Numbered from the stretch's first letter, positions 27,238-35,760 are shown. The stretch is 43,143 bases of DNA from Saprospiraceae bacterium (GCA_020629845.1 JAHDCQ010000008.1:1-43143); one strand, 5' to 3'. Numbers and translations are program-made. Notes: a model not told the origin generated them from the sequence alone.

Positions 27238-27245
27238 TATCTTTG
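27238..27245 (+). promoter_or_regulatory. -7 box for the four-gene operon
   Basis: TATCTTTG fully matches the Bacteroidota -7 consensus, 73 bp before the ATG of the HEAT-cyclophilin gene. No clear -33 TTG is present. Confidence 0.45.
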
Positions 27246-27318
27246 CGTTTTTGTAGGGCGATTGTAAATGCTCCATGCGTGAATGCCCTAGCTTTGACAA
27301 TTTTATATTTCAATTTTC

Positions 27319-29322
27319 ATGAAGCATTTGCTCATATATACGTGTCTTGTACTAGCGGTGATAAGCTGCCTTCCCCCCGAAGAAGTAGAAGACACGACTA
27401 CCATCAATTATGACCTTACCTCCAAAGAGGTAAAAGCCATTTATGAATTGCAAGATAAGCAAGAAGTAGATAGCTTGTTATTATTGCTCCAAAATAAGTA
27501 TGCCACGCAACGCTATTGGGCGGCTAGTGCATTTGGATCTATCAAGGAAAAAAAAGCGGTAGATTCGTTGGAGGTGCTGCTACGAGATGAATCGGAGGCG
27601 GTGCGTATTGCTGCAGCTTATGCCTTAGGGCAAATCGGAGAAGCTACCTCCGAAAATGCCTTGATTGCCGCCTTTGTGCAAGAAGATAGTACAGGCGCAT
27701 ATAATGCTTTAAACAAAACGATTCTGGAAGCCGTTGGGAAATTAGCGAGTCCGAGTTTCTTAACTTATATGAGTAATGTACAAACCTATCAAAAAAGCGA
27801 TACCGCACTACTCAAAGGGCAGGCACTAGGTATTTATCGCTATATGCTACGCGATATTACCAATTTAGCAGCTACGCGCCGTATGTTAGCTATCGTGACA
27901 GATGAGGAATATCCTGAATCGATTCGTTTTATAGCATCTAACTATTTGCAACGCGGCAAAAATTTAAGTTTAGATACCCTTCGTGTGGATACTACGCTGG
28001 CTGCTGCCTTCCGCGATGCTACTGATAAACGCATTCGTATGGCATTGGCAATTGCATTAGGAAAAACGAAATCGGAACATGCCTTACGAAACCTCATGGA
28101 ACAATTCAATGAAGAGCAAGATTACCGCATACGCTGCAATATTTTGCGGGCTTTTGGCAATTTTGACTATGCCAAAGTGCGCGATTTAGTCTTCACTTCA
28201 CTACGTGATAAAAATGTGCATGTGGCGCGAAGTGCAGCAGATTTTCTAATCAAAAATGGTATTTCACGCGATGCGAATGGTTATCGTCAGATAGCGCGCG
28301 ACACTACGCTAATCCCCAAAGTACGTGTGGGCTTATTGACGGCTGCTAATAAACATTTGCCTAATTACTTCGTGGACTATAAAGGCCGCACCAATTTTGC
28401 ATTGCGGCAAATATTCGAGCAGCCTGGCGATGTGTACAATCGTGCAGACGCGCTCCGTGCCATGGCCTACTATCCGCGTATGTACAACTACATCGGGCAA
28501 ATAAGTCAAACCACCGAAAATCCTATTATACAGACTGCCAGCATGGAAGCTCTAGGTATTATTGCTCGTTCGGATCAGTTCAAACCTGCTCTAGGACTAG
28601 GTGCAAAAAAGGCAACTCAAGAAATAGGAAATTACCTACTACAAGGTATTCAGAGTAAAGAACCTGGCACCATAGCTGTTGCGTCTTCCGTATTGCGGGT
28701 GCCTGCTAGGGATTTTAAAACTGTATTGGCAGATAGTCTTTCCATTTTAGAAAAAGCACTAGCCCAACTCAGTCTGCCTAAAGAAATAGAGAGTTACAAC
28801 GCTTTGAAGAAAACCATCGATTATTTTCAAGGAAAAGAAAGCGAAGAGCCACCTACCGTAGCGCACAATCGCCCAATTGATTGGGCACTACTAGAAGGCG
28901 CAGCAAGTGCCACTATCAAAAGCGTACGAGGCGATATTACGATTGATTTCTTGCCCAGTAGTGCGCCTGCTTCGGTGGCCAACTTTATACAATTAGCTAA
29001 TGAAGGCTTCTATGATGGTAAAAATTTCCATCGGGTAGTCCCCAACTTTGTGATACAAGGCGGCTGTCCTATTGGTAGTGGCTATGGTGCATTGGACTAT
29101 ACGATTCGCTCGGAATTGCCACCTATTTATTATCACGAAGAAGGCTATGTAGGTATGGCTTCCGCAGGACGACACACCGAAGGTACTCAATTCTTTATTA
29201 CGCATTCTGCTACACCACATCTAGATGGCGAATACACTATTTTCGCAAAAGTGCGTGATGGTATGGATGTGGTACATAAAATTGAAGTAGGGGATAAGAT
29301 TGAACAGGTAAAAGTAAACTAA
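27319..29322 (+). CDS. HEAT-repeat lipoprotein fused to a cyclophilin-type peptidyl-prolyl isomerase
   Basis: The protein has 667 aa. A lipoprotein signal (lipobox VISC, Cys17) is followed by alpha-helical HEAT-like repeats over about 30-480 (e.g. 'RYWAASAFGSIKEKKAVDSL', 'VRIAAAYALGQIG'). A cyclophilin domain occupies about 525-667, with 'GFYDGKNFHRVVPNFVIQGG', 'GTQFFIT' and 'PHLDGEYTIFAKV'. The active-site Arg of FHRV, the Phe and the Gln are present, so catalysis is plausible. It is expected to face the periplasm or outer membrane and assist folding of envelope proteins, with the repeats as a client-binding scaffold (inference). The next gene starts at TAATG, overlapping by one base, so the two are translationally coupled. 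Confidence 0.9.
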   Translation: MKHLLIYTCLVLAVISCLPPEEVEDTTTINYDLTSKEVKAIYELQDKQEVDSLLLLLQNKYATQRYWAASAFGSIKEKKAVDSLEVLLRDESEAVRIAAAYALGQIGEATSENALIAAFVQEDSTGAYNALNKTILEAVGKLASPSFLTYMSNVQTYQKSDTALLKGQALGIYRYMLRDITNLAATRRMLAIVTDEEYPESIRFIASNYLQRGKNLSLDTLRVDTTLAAAFRDATDKRIRMALAIALGKTKSEHALRNLMEQFNEEQDYRIRCNILRAFGNFDYAKVRDLVFTSLRDKNVHVARSAADFLIKNGISRDANGYRQIARDTTLIPKVRVGLLTAANKHLPNYFVDYKGRTNFALRQIFEQPGDVYNRADALRAMAYYPRMYNYIGQISQTTENPIIQTASMEALGIIARSDQFKPALGLGAKKATQEIGNYLLQGIQSKEPGTIAVASSVLRVPARDFKTVLADSLSILEKALAQLSLPKEIESYNALKKTIDYFQGKESEEPPTVAHNRPIDWALLEGAASATIKSVRGDITIDFLPSSAPASVANFIQLANEGFYDGKNFHRVVPNFVIQGGCPIGSGYGALDYTIRSELPPIYYHEEGYVGMASAGRHTEGTQFFITHSATPHLDGEYTIFAKVRDGMDVVHKIEVGDKIEQVKVN

Positions 29323-29852
29323 TGCAACTATCTGTCCGAGCAATGGAAGCCACCGACATCGCGCTGATGGTAGATTATTTCCTTAATGCTTCCGAAGCCT
29401 TCTTAAAGGTCATGGGAGCGGATAAATCGAAATTGCCAAATCGTAGTGATTGGATAGCTTTGCTAGAACAGGATATAGAAAAGCCACATGCAGAAAAAGA
29501 CTTTTTCTATATGATTTGGGAAGTCGACGGACAAGCCATTGGGCATAATAATATCAATAAAATTACTTATGGCAAGGAAGCTTCCATGCACTTGCATGTG
29601 TGGCAACCGCTTAAGCGACAAAAAGGCTTAGGTTTGCAATTTTTACGACTATCTATTCCACATTTTTTTAAAGAATTCGAGTTGGAATATTTACTTTGCG
29701 AGCCGTATGCACTAAATATTGCACCAAACAAAACCTTACGAAAGCTTGGTTTTGAGTTTATAAAAAGCTACGAAACAAAACCAGGTTGGATTAATTTTTA
29801 TCAAGCAGTCAATCAATATAAATTGACCAAAGCACAATTGAAATACCTCTAA
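29322..29852 (+). CDS. GNAT-family acetyltransferase
   Basis: The protein has 176 aa. The acetyl-CoA pyrophosphate-binding motif RQKGLG (R/QxxGxG) sits in 'LKRQKGLGLQFL', followed by the typical 'NIAPNKTLRKLGFEF' segment. This places it in the ribosomal-protein/amino-acid acetyltransferase-like group. The substrate is unknown. Its start overlaps the upstream stop by one base (TAATG), so it is translated with the HEAT-cyclophilin gene. Confidence 0.82.
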   Translation: MQLSVRAMEATDIALMVDYFLNASEAFLKVMGADKSKLPNRSDWIALLEQDIEKPHAEKDFFYMIWEVDGQAIGHNNINKITYGKEASMHLHVWQPLKRQKGLGLQFLRLSIPHFFKEFELEYLLCEPYALNIAPNKTLRKLGFEFIKSYETKPGWINFYQAVNQYKLTKAQLKYL

Positions 29853-29855
29853 GGG

Positions 29856-29893
29856 TTTGTGGATTTGATAATTCAAATTATGAAATCCACAAA
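29856..29893. repeat. Near-palindrome in the operon spacer
   Basis: TTTGTGGATTT (29856-29866) and AAATCCACAAA (29883-29893) are perfect arms, with ATAATT/AATTAT pairing inside. It fills most of the 62-bp gap between the acetyltransferase and LOG-family genes and may separate or stabilise segments of the operon mRNA. Confidence 0.6.
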
Positions 29894-29914
29894 TTCTCCA
29901 TTTTGATATAAACT

Positions 29915-30478
29915 ATGCAAACAATAGCAGTATACTGTGGCTCTAAAAAAGGCCGTAATCCCATCTACGCAGCAATGGCGAAAGAAGTCGGTGAAACCTT
30001 TGTACAACGCGGATTAAATCTCGTGTATGGAGGGGGCGATGTCGGCTTAATGGGGATTGTCGCAAAAACAGCCCTCACAGGTGGCGCACATGTCACGGGA
30101 GTCATCACAGAATTTCTGAAAGCAAGAGAAGGGCATTATGACCTTTCTGAATCTATAGTAGTAGATACCATGCACGAGCGCAAAACGATTATGGCAGATC
30201 GTGCGGATGGTTTTCTGATTCTACCAGGCGGTTATGGTACGATGGATGAATTTATGGAAATCATTACATGGCGACAATTAGGCTTGCACGATAAACCCAT
30301 TGCCGTACTGAACACCAATGGTTACTATACGCATCTAGCGCAACAACTAGACTATATGGTGGAAGAAGGTTTTCTATTCAAAAAACATCGGAAATTAGCA
30401 AAATTTTCAGATGATTTAAATGAATTGCTGGATTGGATGTTGAGAGCAATAGAGCAGTCCAAAGGGATAGAAAAATAA
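29915..30478 (+). CDS. LOG-family (TIGR00730) nucleotide phosphoribohydrolase
   Basis: The protein has 187 aa. The family signature PGGYGTMDEF, the preceding 'DTMHERKTIMADRADGFL', and an N-terminal 'AVYCGSKKG..P.Y' with 'LVYGGGDVGLMGIVA' match the LOG/YgdH-like Rossmann proteins. Members cleave the N-glycosidic bond of (cytokinin or ordinary) nucleoside 5'-monophosphates to a base and ribose 5-phosphate. The natural bacterial substrate is not settled; AMP or other purine monophosphates are likely. It is third in the operon. Confidence 0.88.
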   Translation: MQTIAVYCGSKKGRNPIYAAMAKEVGETFVQRGLNLVYGGGDVGLMGIVAKTALTGGAHVTGVITEFLKAREGHYDLSESIVVDTMHERKTIMADRADGFLILPGGYGTMDEFMEIITWRQLGLHDKPIAVLNTNGYYTHLAQQLDYMVEEGFLFKKHRKLAKFSDDLNELLDWMLRAIEQSKGIEK

Positions 30479-30488
30479 GGATTAAGGA

Positions 30489-31283
30489 ATGTTGCAAAAC
30501 AAAAATGAAGACCTAAAAAGTTTCCTTGATCGTTGTGTAGATACCTACAATCAAGTAGATTTTATTGAAAATGACCCGATTCAAATTCCACATCAATTCT
30601 CGAAATTGCAAGATGTGGAAATAATGGCTTTTTGGGTGAGTATGTTGGCTTGGGGGCAACGCAAAACCATCATCAATAAGGCACAAGAACTCATAAGCCT
30701 GATGGATGGCGCACCTCACGATTTCATACTACATCATCAAGAACACGACCGCAAACGCTTCCTAAACTTCAAACATCGCACATTCCAACCGACAGATACA
30801 CTTTATTTCTTAGAGTTTTTTCAGCACTACTATCGGGCTAATGAAAGTTTAGAAACCGCCTTTTCCGATGCCCTCAGTACCGATGCCGAAACGGTAGAAC
30901 CAGCACTAATTCAATTTCATAATACCTTCTTTGCTCTACCCGATGCACCACAACGCACCCGCAAACATGTGGCAACTCCAGTCCGAAAATCCACTTGCAA
31001 ACGACTCAATATGTTTCTGCGTTGGATGGTGCGAAAGGATGACAAAGGGGTAGATTTAGGGCTTTGGAATCGTATTCAAGCCCGCCAACTGCTGATGCCT
31101 CTTGATGTACACGTAGACCGCGTCGCGCGTCGCCTCGGACTCATACAACGCAAACAAACCGATTGGCAAACCGTCCTCGAACTCACTCAACAGCTTCGCA
31201 ATTTCGCACCGCATGATCCTGTACAATACGACTTTGCGCTATTTGGGCTAGGAGTAGCGGATAAGGGAAAAACTCCAACTTGA
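30489..31283 (+). CDS. TIGR02757/DUF2400 family protein
   Basis: The protein has 264 aa. 'IEIMAFWVSMLAWGQRK'-like sequence (here VEIMAFWVSMLAWGQRKTI), 'CKRLNMFLRWMVRKDDKGVD' and the C-terminal 'DFALFGLGV' identify TIGR02757. The family resembles HhH-GPD-type base-excision folds, but no biochemical role is established that I can name. It starts 10 bp after the LOG gene stop and is the last gene of the operon. Confidence 0.88.
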   Translation: MLQNKNEDLKSFLDRCVDTYNQVDFIENDPIQIPHQFSKLQDVEIMAFWVSMLAWGQRKTIINKAQELISLMDGAPHDFILHHQEHDRKRFLNFKHRTFQPTDTLYFLEFFQHYYRANESLETAFSDALSTDAETVEPALIQFHNTFFALPDAPQRTRKHVATPVRKSTCKRLNMFLRWMVRKDDKGVDLGLWNRIQARQLLMPLDVHVDRVARRLGLIQRKQTDWQTVLELTQQLRNFAPHDPVQYDFALFGLGVADKGKTPT

Positions 31284-31307
31284 TTGACAATTCAGCTATT
31301 CAAAATT

Positions 31308-31449
31308 GGCTCTACGGTGAAAAGTGTGGGTACGCTCAACTTGATTCAATCAATTTAGAGCAAATCTTCTGTTTTGTGCGTATTCACTCCAATGGAACGC
31401 GTTCCATTGGGAGGAAAAAAGAATGACCCACACTTTTCACCGTAGAGCC
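31308..31449. mobile_element. 142-bp miniature element with perfect 24-bp ends and 8-bp target duplication (family C)
   Basis: The terminal repeats (31308-31331 and 31426-31449, starting GGCTCTACGGTGAAAAGTGT) are identical inverted copies of 24 bp. TCAAAATT flanks both ends exactly (31300-31307 and 31450-31457). The interior holds a perfect 22-bp palindrome at 31389-31410, centred on ACGCGT with CCAATGG / CCATTGG shoulders. There is no ORF. It lies between convergent genes, so it should not disrupt a promoter. The 8-bp duplication with GG ends recalls IS1595-like transposases, but this is not proven. Confidence 0.88.
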
Positions 31450-31471
31450 TCAAAATTGTTCTCTCCAATAA

Positions 31472-31999
31472 TTAATACAAGTCTGACTTTTTAAACGGAA
31501 TGAGCGCCAAAACTACCGCAGGCACGTAGAAGCGCAGGCGTGTCATTACATTATCCGTCAGTAAGCCCGATGAACCATTATGTTGCTTCGAATTAGACAC
31601 CCCAAATACGATGTCATCTGCCTCGCCCAGTTCATACCCTTGCCGTACAAGTTCGATGATGCGTGGTGGGAGAAAAAAGCCTGCCGTACGTGCTTTTCCA
31701 GCCTGTGTAGTACTTTGAATAAGCACCCAAGCCATCACTTCCATACTGTCGTCCGTAGCAATATTTCCACCTTCGATGCCTACCCAATAATCAGCATTAG
31801 CTTGTATTTTCCGAGCCGCTTGTAGTCGGTTGCTTGCACCTTGTAAAGTTTCGGCATTGCCCATTGGTTGCGCTGAAACCCCTGAAGCCACATGAACGCC
31901 CATTGCTTCAAAATTTTCTGATGGAAACATTTCTTGAAACCCCTGAAGCGCAGCTTGTATTTTTACGGGATTTTTAGAAGCGACTATTATTTTTTTCAT
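31472..31999 (-). CDS. Inosine/xanthosine triphosphatase (YjjX/DUF84)
   Basis: The protein has 175 aa. 'IVASKNPVKIQAALQGF', 'MGNAETLQGASNRLQAA' and 'YWVGIEGGN' are characteristic of the DUF84 NTPases that hydrolyse non-canonical purine triphosphates (ITP, XTP) to limit their use in nucleic acids. Length and the C-terminal 'GLLTDNVMTR' are normal. It is transcribed away from the CYTH gene; the divergent region upstream holds a large imperfect hairpin. Confidence 0.9.
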   Translation of the reverse strand: MKKIIVASKNPVKIQAALQGFQEMFPSENFEAMGVHVASGVSAQPMGNAETLQGASNRLQAARKIQANADYWVGIEGGNIATDDSMEVMAWVLIQSTTQAGKARTAGFFLPPRIIELVRQGYELGEADDIVFGVSNSKQHNGSSGLLTDNVMTRLRFYVPAVVLALIPFKKSDLY

Positions 32000-32393
32000 T
32001 TGTTTTGTGTATTAAGCGATTGGGGTAAACGATGCCTTAAATTCGGTACTTTTTCAAGCGTTTTTGTTGAAATTGATGATATTGTTGAAAATGTTGAGTG
32101 TAAAAATCAACAATTTCAACGCTTTCAACATCTTCAACAAGTATTTCCTGTTTTACAGGAAAACCCTTATGCCTTAAAAGCTTCTTACAACGTAACTATA
32201 TTAAACATTTTATATGGCTTTTTCATAAAAATCGAAAGGAGTAAAAGTTAGTACTTTTTTACTCATTTTTGATTATCTGGTTATGGAGCGTTTTATAACC
32301 AGATAACCACATAAACAAATAAACAGCTTGCTAATAAAGCACTGATTGTAGGCGACTTGATTTTTTATGAAAAAGCCATGAAACATTTTACCT
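32000..32393. other. Divergent gene-free stretch with several hairpins
   Basis: The stretch separates the starts of the YjjX-like and CYTH genes. It contains: a 32-bp imperfect inverted repeat (32066-32097 with 32107-32138, 25 of 32 paired) built of reiterated GTTGAA/TTCAAC; TTTCCTGT-TTT-ACAGGAAA (32144-32162); and TTATCTGGTTAT / ATAACCAGATAA (32273-32284 and 32295-32306). These may be transcript ends, operators or degraded small elements. No ORF or RNA gene is recognised. Confidence 0.55.
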
Positions 32394-32906
32394 ATGCACG
32401 TAAATATCGAAATAAAAGCTCGTTGCACGCAACCAGCGCGCGTAAAAGCTATTTTAGAGCAGCAACAAGCAGATTTCAAGGGCATTGACCACCAAATAGA
32501 TACCTACTTTAAGGCATCAAATGGGCGACTAAAGTTGCGCGAAGGCAATATCGAAAATTCCCTGATTTTTTATCAACGAAGTAATCAAGCAGGGCCAAAA
32601 CAATCCGATGTGATACTCTATAAATCCGCTGCGAATACCAATTTGAAGGCAGCTCTAGCCGCTGCGATGGGAGTGAAAGTAGTAGTAGATAAGAAGCGAG
32701 CGATTTATTTTATTGAAAATGTAAAATTCCATGTAGATGAAGTACAACAATTAGGCAATTTTGTAGAAATAGAAGCGATTGATTCGGATGGAAGCATTGG
32801 CATAGAGCGTTTGCGCGAACAATGCGATGCGTATATGAATTTGCTTGGCATTCAGACGGAAGATTTGGTCGAATGTTCGTACAGCGATCTGTTACTGGAA
32901 CAATGA
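32394..32906 (+). CDS. CYTH-domain protein, class IV adenylate cyclase-like (CyaB/thiamine triphosphatase fold)
   Basis: The protein has 170 aa. The N-terminal 'NIEIKARC' is the ExExK signature of CYTH proteins. 'QIDTYFKASNGRLKLREG' and the paired basic/acidic strands through 'NVKFHVDEVQQLGNFVEIEA' complete the tunnel fold that binds triphosphates with metal. Members are adenylate cyclases, thiamine triphosphatases or tripolyphosphatases. The substrate here cannot be told from sequence, although the layout resembles CyaB-type class IV cyclases. Confidence 0.82.
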   Translation: MHVNIEIKARCTQPARVKAILEQQQADFKGIDHQIDTYFKASNGRLKLREGNIENSLIFYQRSNQAGPKQSDVILYKSAANTNLKAALAAAMGVKVVVDKKRAIYFIENVKFHVDEVQQLGNFVEIEAIDSDGSIGIERLREQCDAYMNLLGIQTEDLVECSYSDLLLEQ

Positions 32907-32926
32907 AAAAATATGATTTCTACTGA

Positions 32927-32945
32927 GGGGGAACAACTTTCCCCT
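32927..32945 (+). terminator. Short GC-rich hairpin after the CYTH gene
   Basis: GGGGAA and TTCCCC pair around CAACT about 20 bp after the stop. There is no T-run, so it is a weak terminator candidate. Confidence 0.35.
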
Positions 32946-33146
32946 TCGATAAATGTGGAATTAGCTCTGTTTTTATTATAATTGCTTATAAAGCGTTGAG
33001 GAAGTGTTGTTTAGGAATTTCGTAAATTAAGAAGCTCTAGTGTGTCAACGTTATTCGATGAACGTACACGTTTATCCTTCTACTCTCTACCAAATACCCT
33101 CTACCCGAATAGTAACGTTGATGCACTAGCGTCAATTATAAAAATC

Positions 33147-33713
33147 ATGAAAAGAAGAACTGCTGTAAAAAGTATCGTCCTGTTCTCCCTGGGAGGCAGT
33201 ATGTTTTATGCTTGCAAAGATAAATACGAAGCAATCAAATCCTTGAACCTAGCCCATCTACAGCCCATAGATGCAGAATTGGATATACTCTCCGATTTGG
33301 CAGAACGCATCGTCCCACTAAGAGGCATTCCTGCACTACAAGAGCATAGCAGTTTACCCTTTATTTTAAAAATAGTGAATGATTGCTACCCTGCAAAGTT
33401 ACGTGATAAATTTAGGCAAGGCTATCAGCAATTTGTAAGCTATGCAGCAGAAAAATTGGGAAAACCCTATGCAGATAGTTCAGATGAAGAAAAAATGGGT
33501 TTGCTGCATACGCTCAATGTGGATGAAACCAAAGAAGAAACCCAAGTTTCAGATGCTTTAGCTCTTTTCCGCATCCTAAAATCAGAAGGCATCAACTATC
33601 TAGTCAACACCGAATACCTGCAACGCAATGTGCGCTACTACCAAATGGCACCAGGCGGCTTTGAGGGTTGCGTTGTGCTTGCAGACATCCAAAATCCGAA
33701 TGATAAAAAATAG
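33147..33713 (+). CDS. Gluconate 2-dehydrogenase subunit 3-like protein with Tat/lipoprotein leader
   Basis: The protein has 188 aa. The ATG at 33147 is chosen because MKRRTAVKSIVLFSLGGSMF is a twin-arginine-type leader ending in a YAC lipobox-like site; the longer frame from the GTG at 33042 adds 35 residues without such logic. The body ('LSDLAERIVPLRGIPALQE', 'MAPGGFEGC') fits the small third subunit of membrane gluconate dehydrogenases and related GMC oxidoreductase pairs. It precedes the GMC flavoprotein gene by 72 bp. No cytochrome c subunit is adjacent. It is probably the escort that carries its folded partner through the Tat system. Confidence 0.78.
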   Translation: MKRRTAVKSIVLFSLGGSMFYACKDKYEAIKSLNLAHLQPIDAELDILSDLAERIVPLRGIPALQEHSSLPFILKIVNDCYPAKLRDKFRQGYQQFVSYAAEKLGKPYADSSDEEKMGLLHTLNVDETKEETQVSDALALFRILKSEGINYLVNTEYLQRNVRYYQMAPGGFEGCVVLADIQNPNDKK

Positions 33714-33772
33714 TATTAAGTACAAGGTATCAGGTGTTTAGTACCTAATACATAATACCTTGTACTTAATAC
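33713..33772. repeat. Perfect 18-bp inverted repeat between the two dehydrogenase subunit genes
   Basis: GTATTAAGTACAAGGTAT (33713-33730) and its exact reverse complement (33755-33772) enclose 24 nt. The left arm overlaps the end of the small-subunit gene and the right arm ends 13 bp before the GMC ATG. It may tune the relative expression of the subunits or be a small mobile repeat. Confidence 0.7.
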
Positions 33773-33785
33773 CAAAAAAGTAGCA

Positions 33786-35477
33786 ATGAGCGATTTTCAA
33801 GCAATAATTATAGGCGGTGGCATGAGTGGTAGCTGGGTGGCAAAGGTATTGTGCGATGCAGGCGTACAAACCCTGATGTTGGAACGCGGCCCAGAGGTAG
33901 AGCATCGGAATGATTACCCGACCATGTTTAAGCATCCCTGGGATTTGGAGCATCGCGGACGTGTGCCTGCTGAGGTGCAAGCAGCCAACCCCGTCATCAG
34001 CAGATGCTATGCTTTCGGAGAAGCGACGGAGCATTTTTTTGTGAAGGACACCGAACATCCTTATGTGCAAGAAAAGCCCTTCGATTGGATTCGGGGCTAT
34101 CAAGTAGGAGGCAAATCCTTGATGTGGGCGCGGCAAGTGCAACGTTGGAGTGATTTTGACTTCAACGGCCCACGCCGAGATAATTTTGCGGTAGATTGGC
34201 CCATTCGCTATGCCGATATTAAGGAGTGGTACAATCAAGTAGAGGAATTTATAGGCGTGACAGGACGACAGAATGGCTTGGAAGAGCTACCCGATGGTAT
34301 TTTTCTACGCGCTACAGGTATGAGCTGCGTAGATGATTATTTGCAGCAAATCGTTAAAGAAAATTACACCGACCGTCATTATATTCACAGCCGCGCCGCC
34401 CACCTTACGGAGGTGAAAGACATCCATCGCAAACAAGGGCGCGGGCAGTGCCAACATCGCTTACTCTGCGAACGTGGTTGTCCTTTTGGAGGCTATTTTA
34501 GTGCCAATGCAAGTACTATTCCCTGGGCGAAGCGCACGGGTAATCTCACCCTAAAGCCACATTCGGTAGTGCATTCCATTATTTACGACGATAAACTCGG
34601 CAAAGCCACGGGCGTACGTGTAATAGATGCCAATACAAAGGAAGAACAAATCTATAGCGCACCTTATATCTTCGTGAATGCAGCGACTTTGAACACGAAC
34701 CATGTGCTATTGAATTCCAAATCGGAGCGTTTCCCGAATGGCTTGGGCAATGATAATGGACTGCTTGGGAAATATGTAGCCTTCCATAATTATAGTGCGC
34801 GCGTGTCAGCAGATTGCCCAAAGTTTCAGGATAAGGCTATGGTAGGAAAATCTTTAGCGAATGGCTATATGCCCCGCTTTAGAAACCTGCGCGCAGCCGA
34901 CCAGACCTTTAAGCGAGGCTATGCGGTAGCGATGTATTGTTCGCGCTACTTCGATGTGGATAGTGAAGACATTGGAGAAGCTTTAGTAGCGGAATACTTA
35001 AAACCTAAAAATTATAGCGGCTGGAAAGTATCCGCCCTGATGATGGGCGAGACCATTCCTAAAGCGAGCAATCAAGTGAACTTGCACCCTACCGAAGTGG
35101 ATGCTTGGGGCATTCCTCAATTGAATGTATCCATTGATTATGATGAAAATGACCGCTTGATGATGGAAGACTTCTATGAGCAAATGGAAGATTTATTCAG
35201 CAAGGCGGGCTTTACTAATGTCAATAGAATAGATACAGAGCAAGCACCAGGACTAGACATCCACGAAATGGGAGGTGTACGTATGGGACACGACCCTGCC
35301 ACTTCCCTACTGGATAAGTGGAATAAAATGCACCTTTGCCAAAATGTAATAGTGAGCGATGGTGCCTGCATGACTTCGATGTCTACTCAAAATCCTTCTT
35401 TGACTTTTATGGCATTGTCCGCACGCGCAGCCAATCATATTGTAGAAGAAATGAAGGCAAATGGAGAATTAGGTTAA
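33786..35477 (+). CDS. GMC-family flavoprotein oxidoreductase (gluconate dehydrogenase large subunit-like)
   Basis: The protein has 563 aa. The FAD dinucleotide-binding motif 'IIIGGGMSGSWVAK' starts at residue 7. The C-terminal GMC domain has 'VIVSDGACMTSMSTQNPSLT' and 'IHEMGGVRMGHDP', with the expected His and Asn active-site positions. It has no signal peptide of its own, consistent with Tat export in complex with the preceding small subunit. It oxidises a sugar, sugar acid or alcohol in the periplasm; the substrate and electron acceptor are unknown. Confidence 0.88.
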   Translation: MSDFQAIIIGGGMSGSWVAKVLCDAGVQTLMLERGPEVEHRNDYPTMFKHPWDLEHRGRVPAEVQAANPVISRCYAFGEATEHFFVKDTEHPYVQEKPFDWIRGYQVGGKSLMWARQVQRWSDFDFNGPRRDNFAVDWPIRYADIKEWYNQVEEFIGVTGRQNGLEELPDGIFLRATGMSCVDDYLQQIVKENYTDRHYIHSRAAHLTEVKDIHRKQGRGQCQHRLLCERGCPFGGYFSANASTIPWAKRTGNLTLKPHSVVHSIIYDDKLGKATGVRVIDANTKEEQIYSAPYIFVNAATLNTNHVLLNSKSERFPNGLGNDNGLLGKYVAFHNYSARVSADCPKFQDKAMVGKSLANGYMPRFRNLRAADQTFKRGYAVAMYCSRYFDVDSEDIGEALVAEYLKPKNYSGWKVSALMMGETIPKASNQVNLHPTEVDAWGIPQLNVSIDYDENDRLMMEDFYEQMEDLFSKAGFTNVNRIDTEQAPGLDIHEMGGVRMGHDPATSLLDKWNKMHLCQNVIVSDGACMTSMSTQNPSLTFMALSARAANHIVEEMKANGELG

Positions 35478-35566
35478 TCTTTATGCTTTCATTAAGTTAC
35501 AATTAACGCTTTTTAAGGGTCTAAACGGATAAATTCGCACAATTAAACGGTCTAAAGAGCAGTTTA

Positions 35567-35724
35567 GGAATGAAAAACTAATTAACTAAACAGTTATGCT
35601 TGATTTTTTGCCTTGTAATTTCGTTAAAAATACTCGCCGTAGCTAAGGCTATGCCTGTGTTTTTTGCCTCATTACAAAACAAAAATTCTACGCTTAACTG
35701 CTCATTTAATTAATTCTTCATTCC
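35567..35724. mobile_element. 158-bp miniature inverted-repeat element with TTA flanks (family D)
   Basis: Terminal repeats of about 33 bp (35567-35599 and 35692-35724; outer ends GGAATGAAAAACTAATTAAC and TTAATTAATTCTTCATTCC) are imperfect, and pairing continues toward the centre (TTTTTGCC... / ...GGCAAAAA). TTA lies just outside both ends (35564-35566 and 35725-35727), a possible 3-bp target duplication. No ORF is present. A 19-bp solo end identical to its right end lies at the thrS stop (37398-37416). The element lies 66 bp upstream of the next start codon. Confidence 0.75.
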
Positions 35725-35752
35725 TTAGAAGAGCGATGTAAGTAAAGCTTAC

Positions 35753-35760
35753 TATTTTCG
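35753..35760 (+). promoter_or_regulatory. Probable -7 box of the LTXXQ-like gene
   Basis: TATTTTCG differs from TAnnTTTG at one position and lies 30 bp before the ATG. The family D element ends 28 bp upstream, close to where the -33 region would be. Confidence 0.35.

Noticed and set aside
33042-33146. N-terminal extension of the small dehydrogenase subunit from a GTG
   Set aside because: The ATG at 33147 gives a clean twin-arginine leader. The extension would bury it 35 residues inside the protein.
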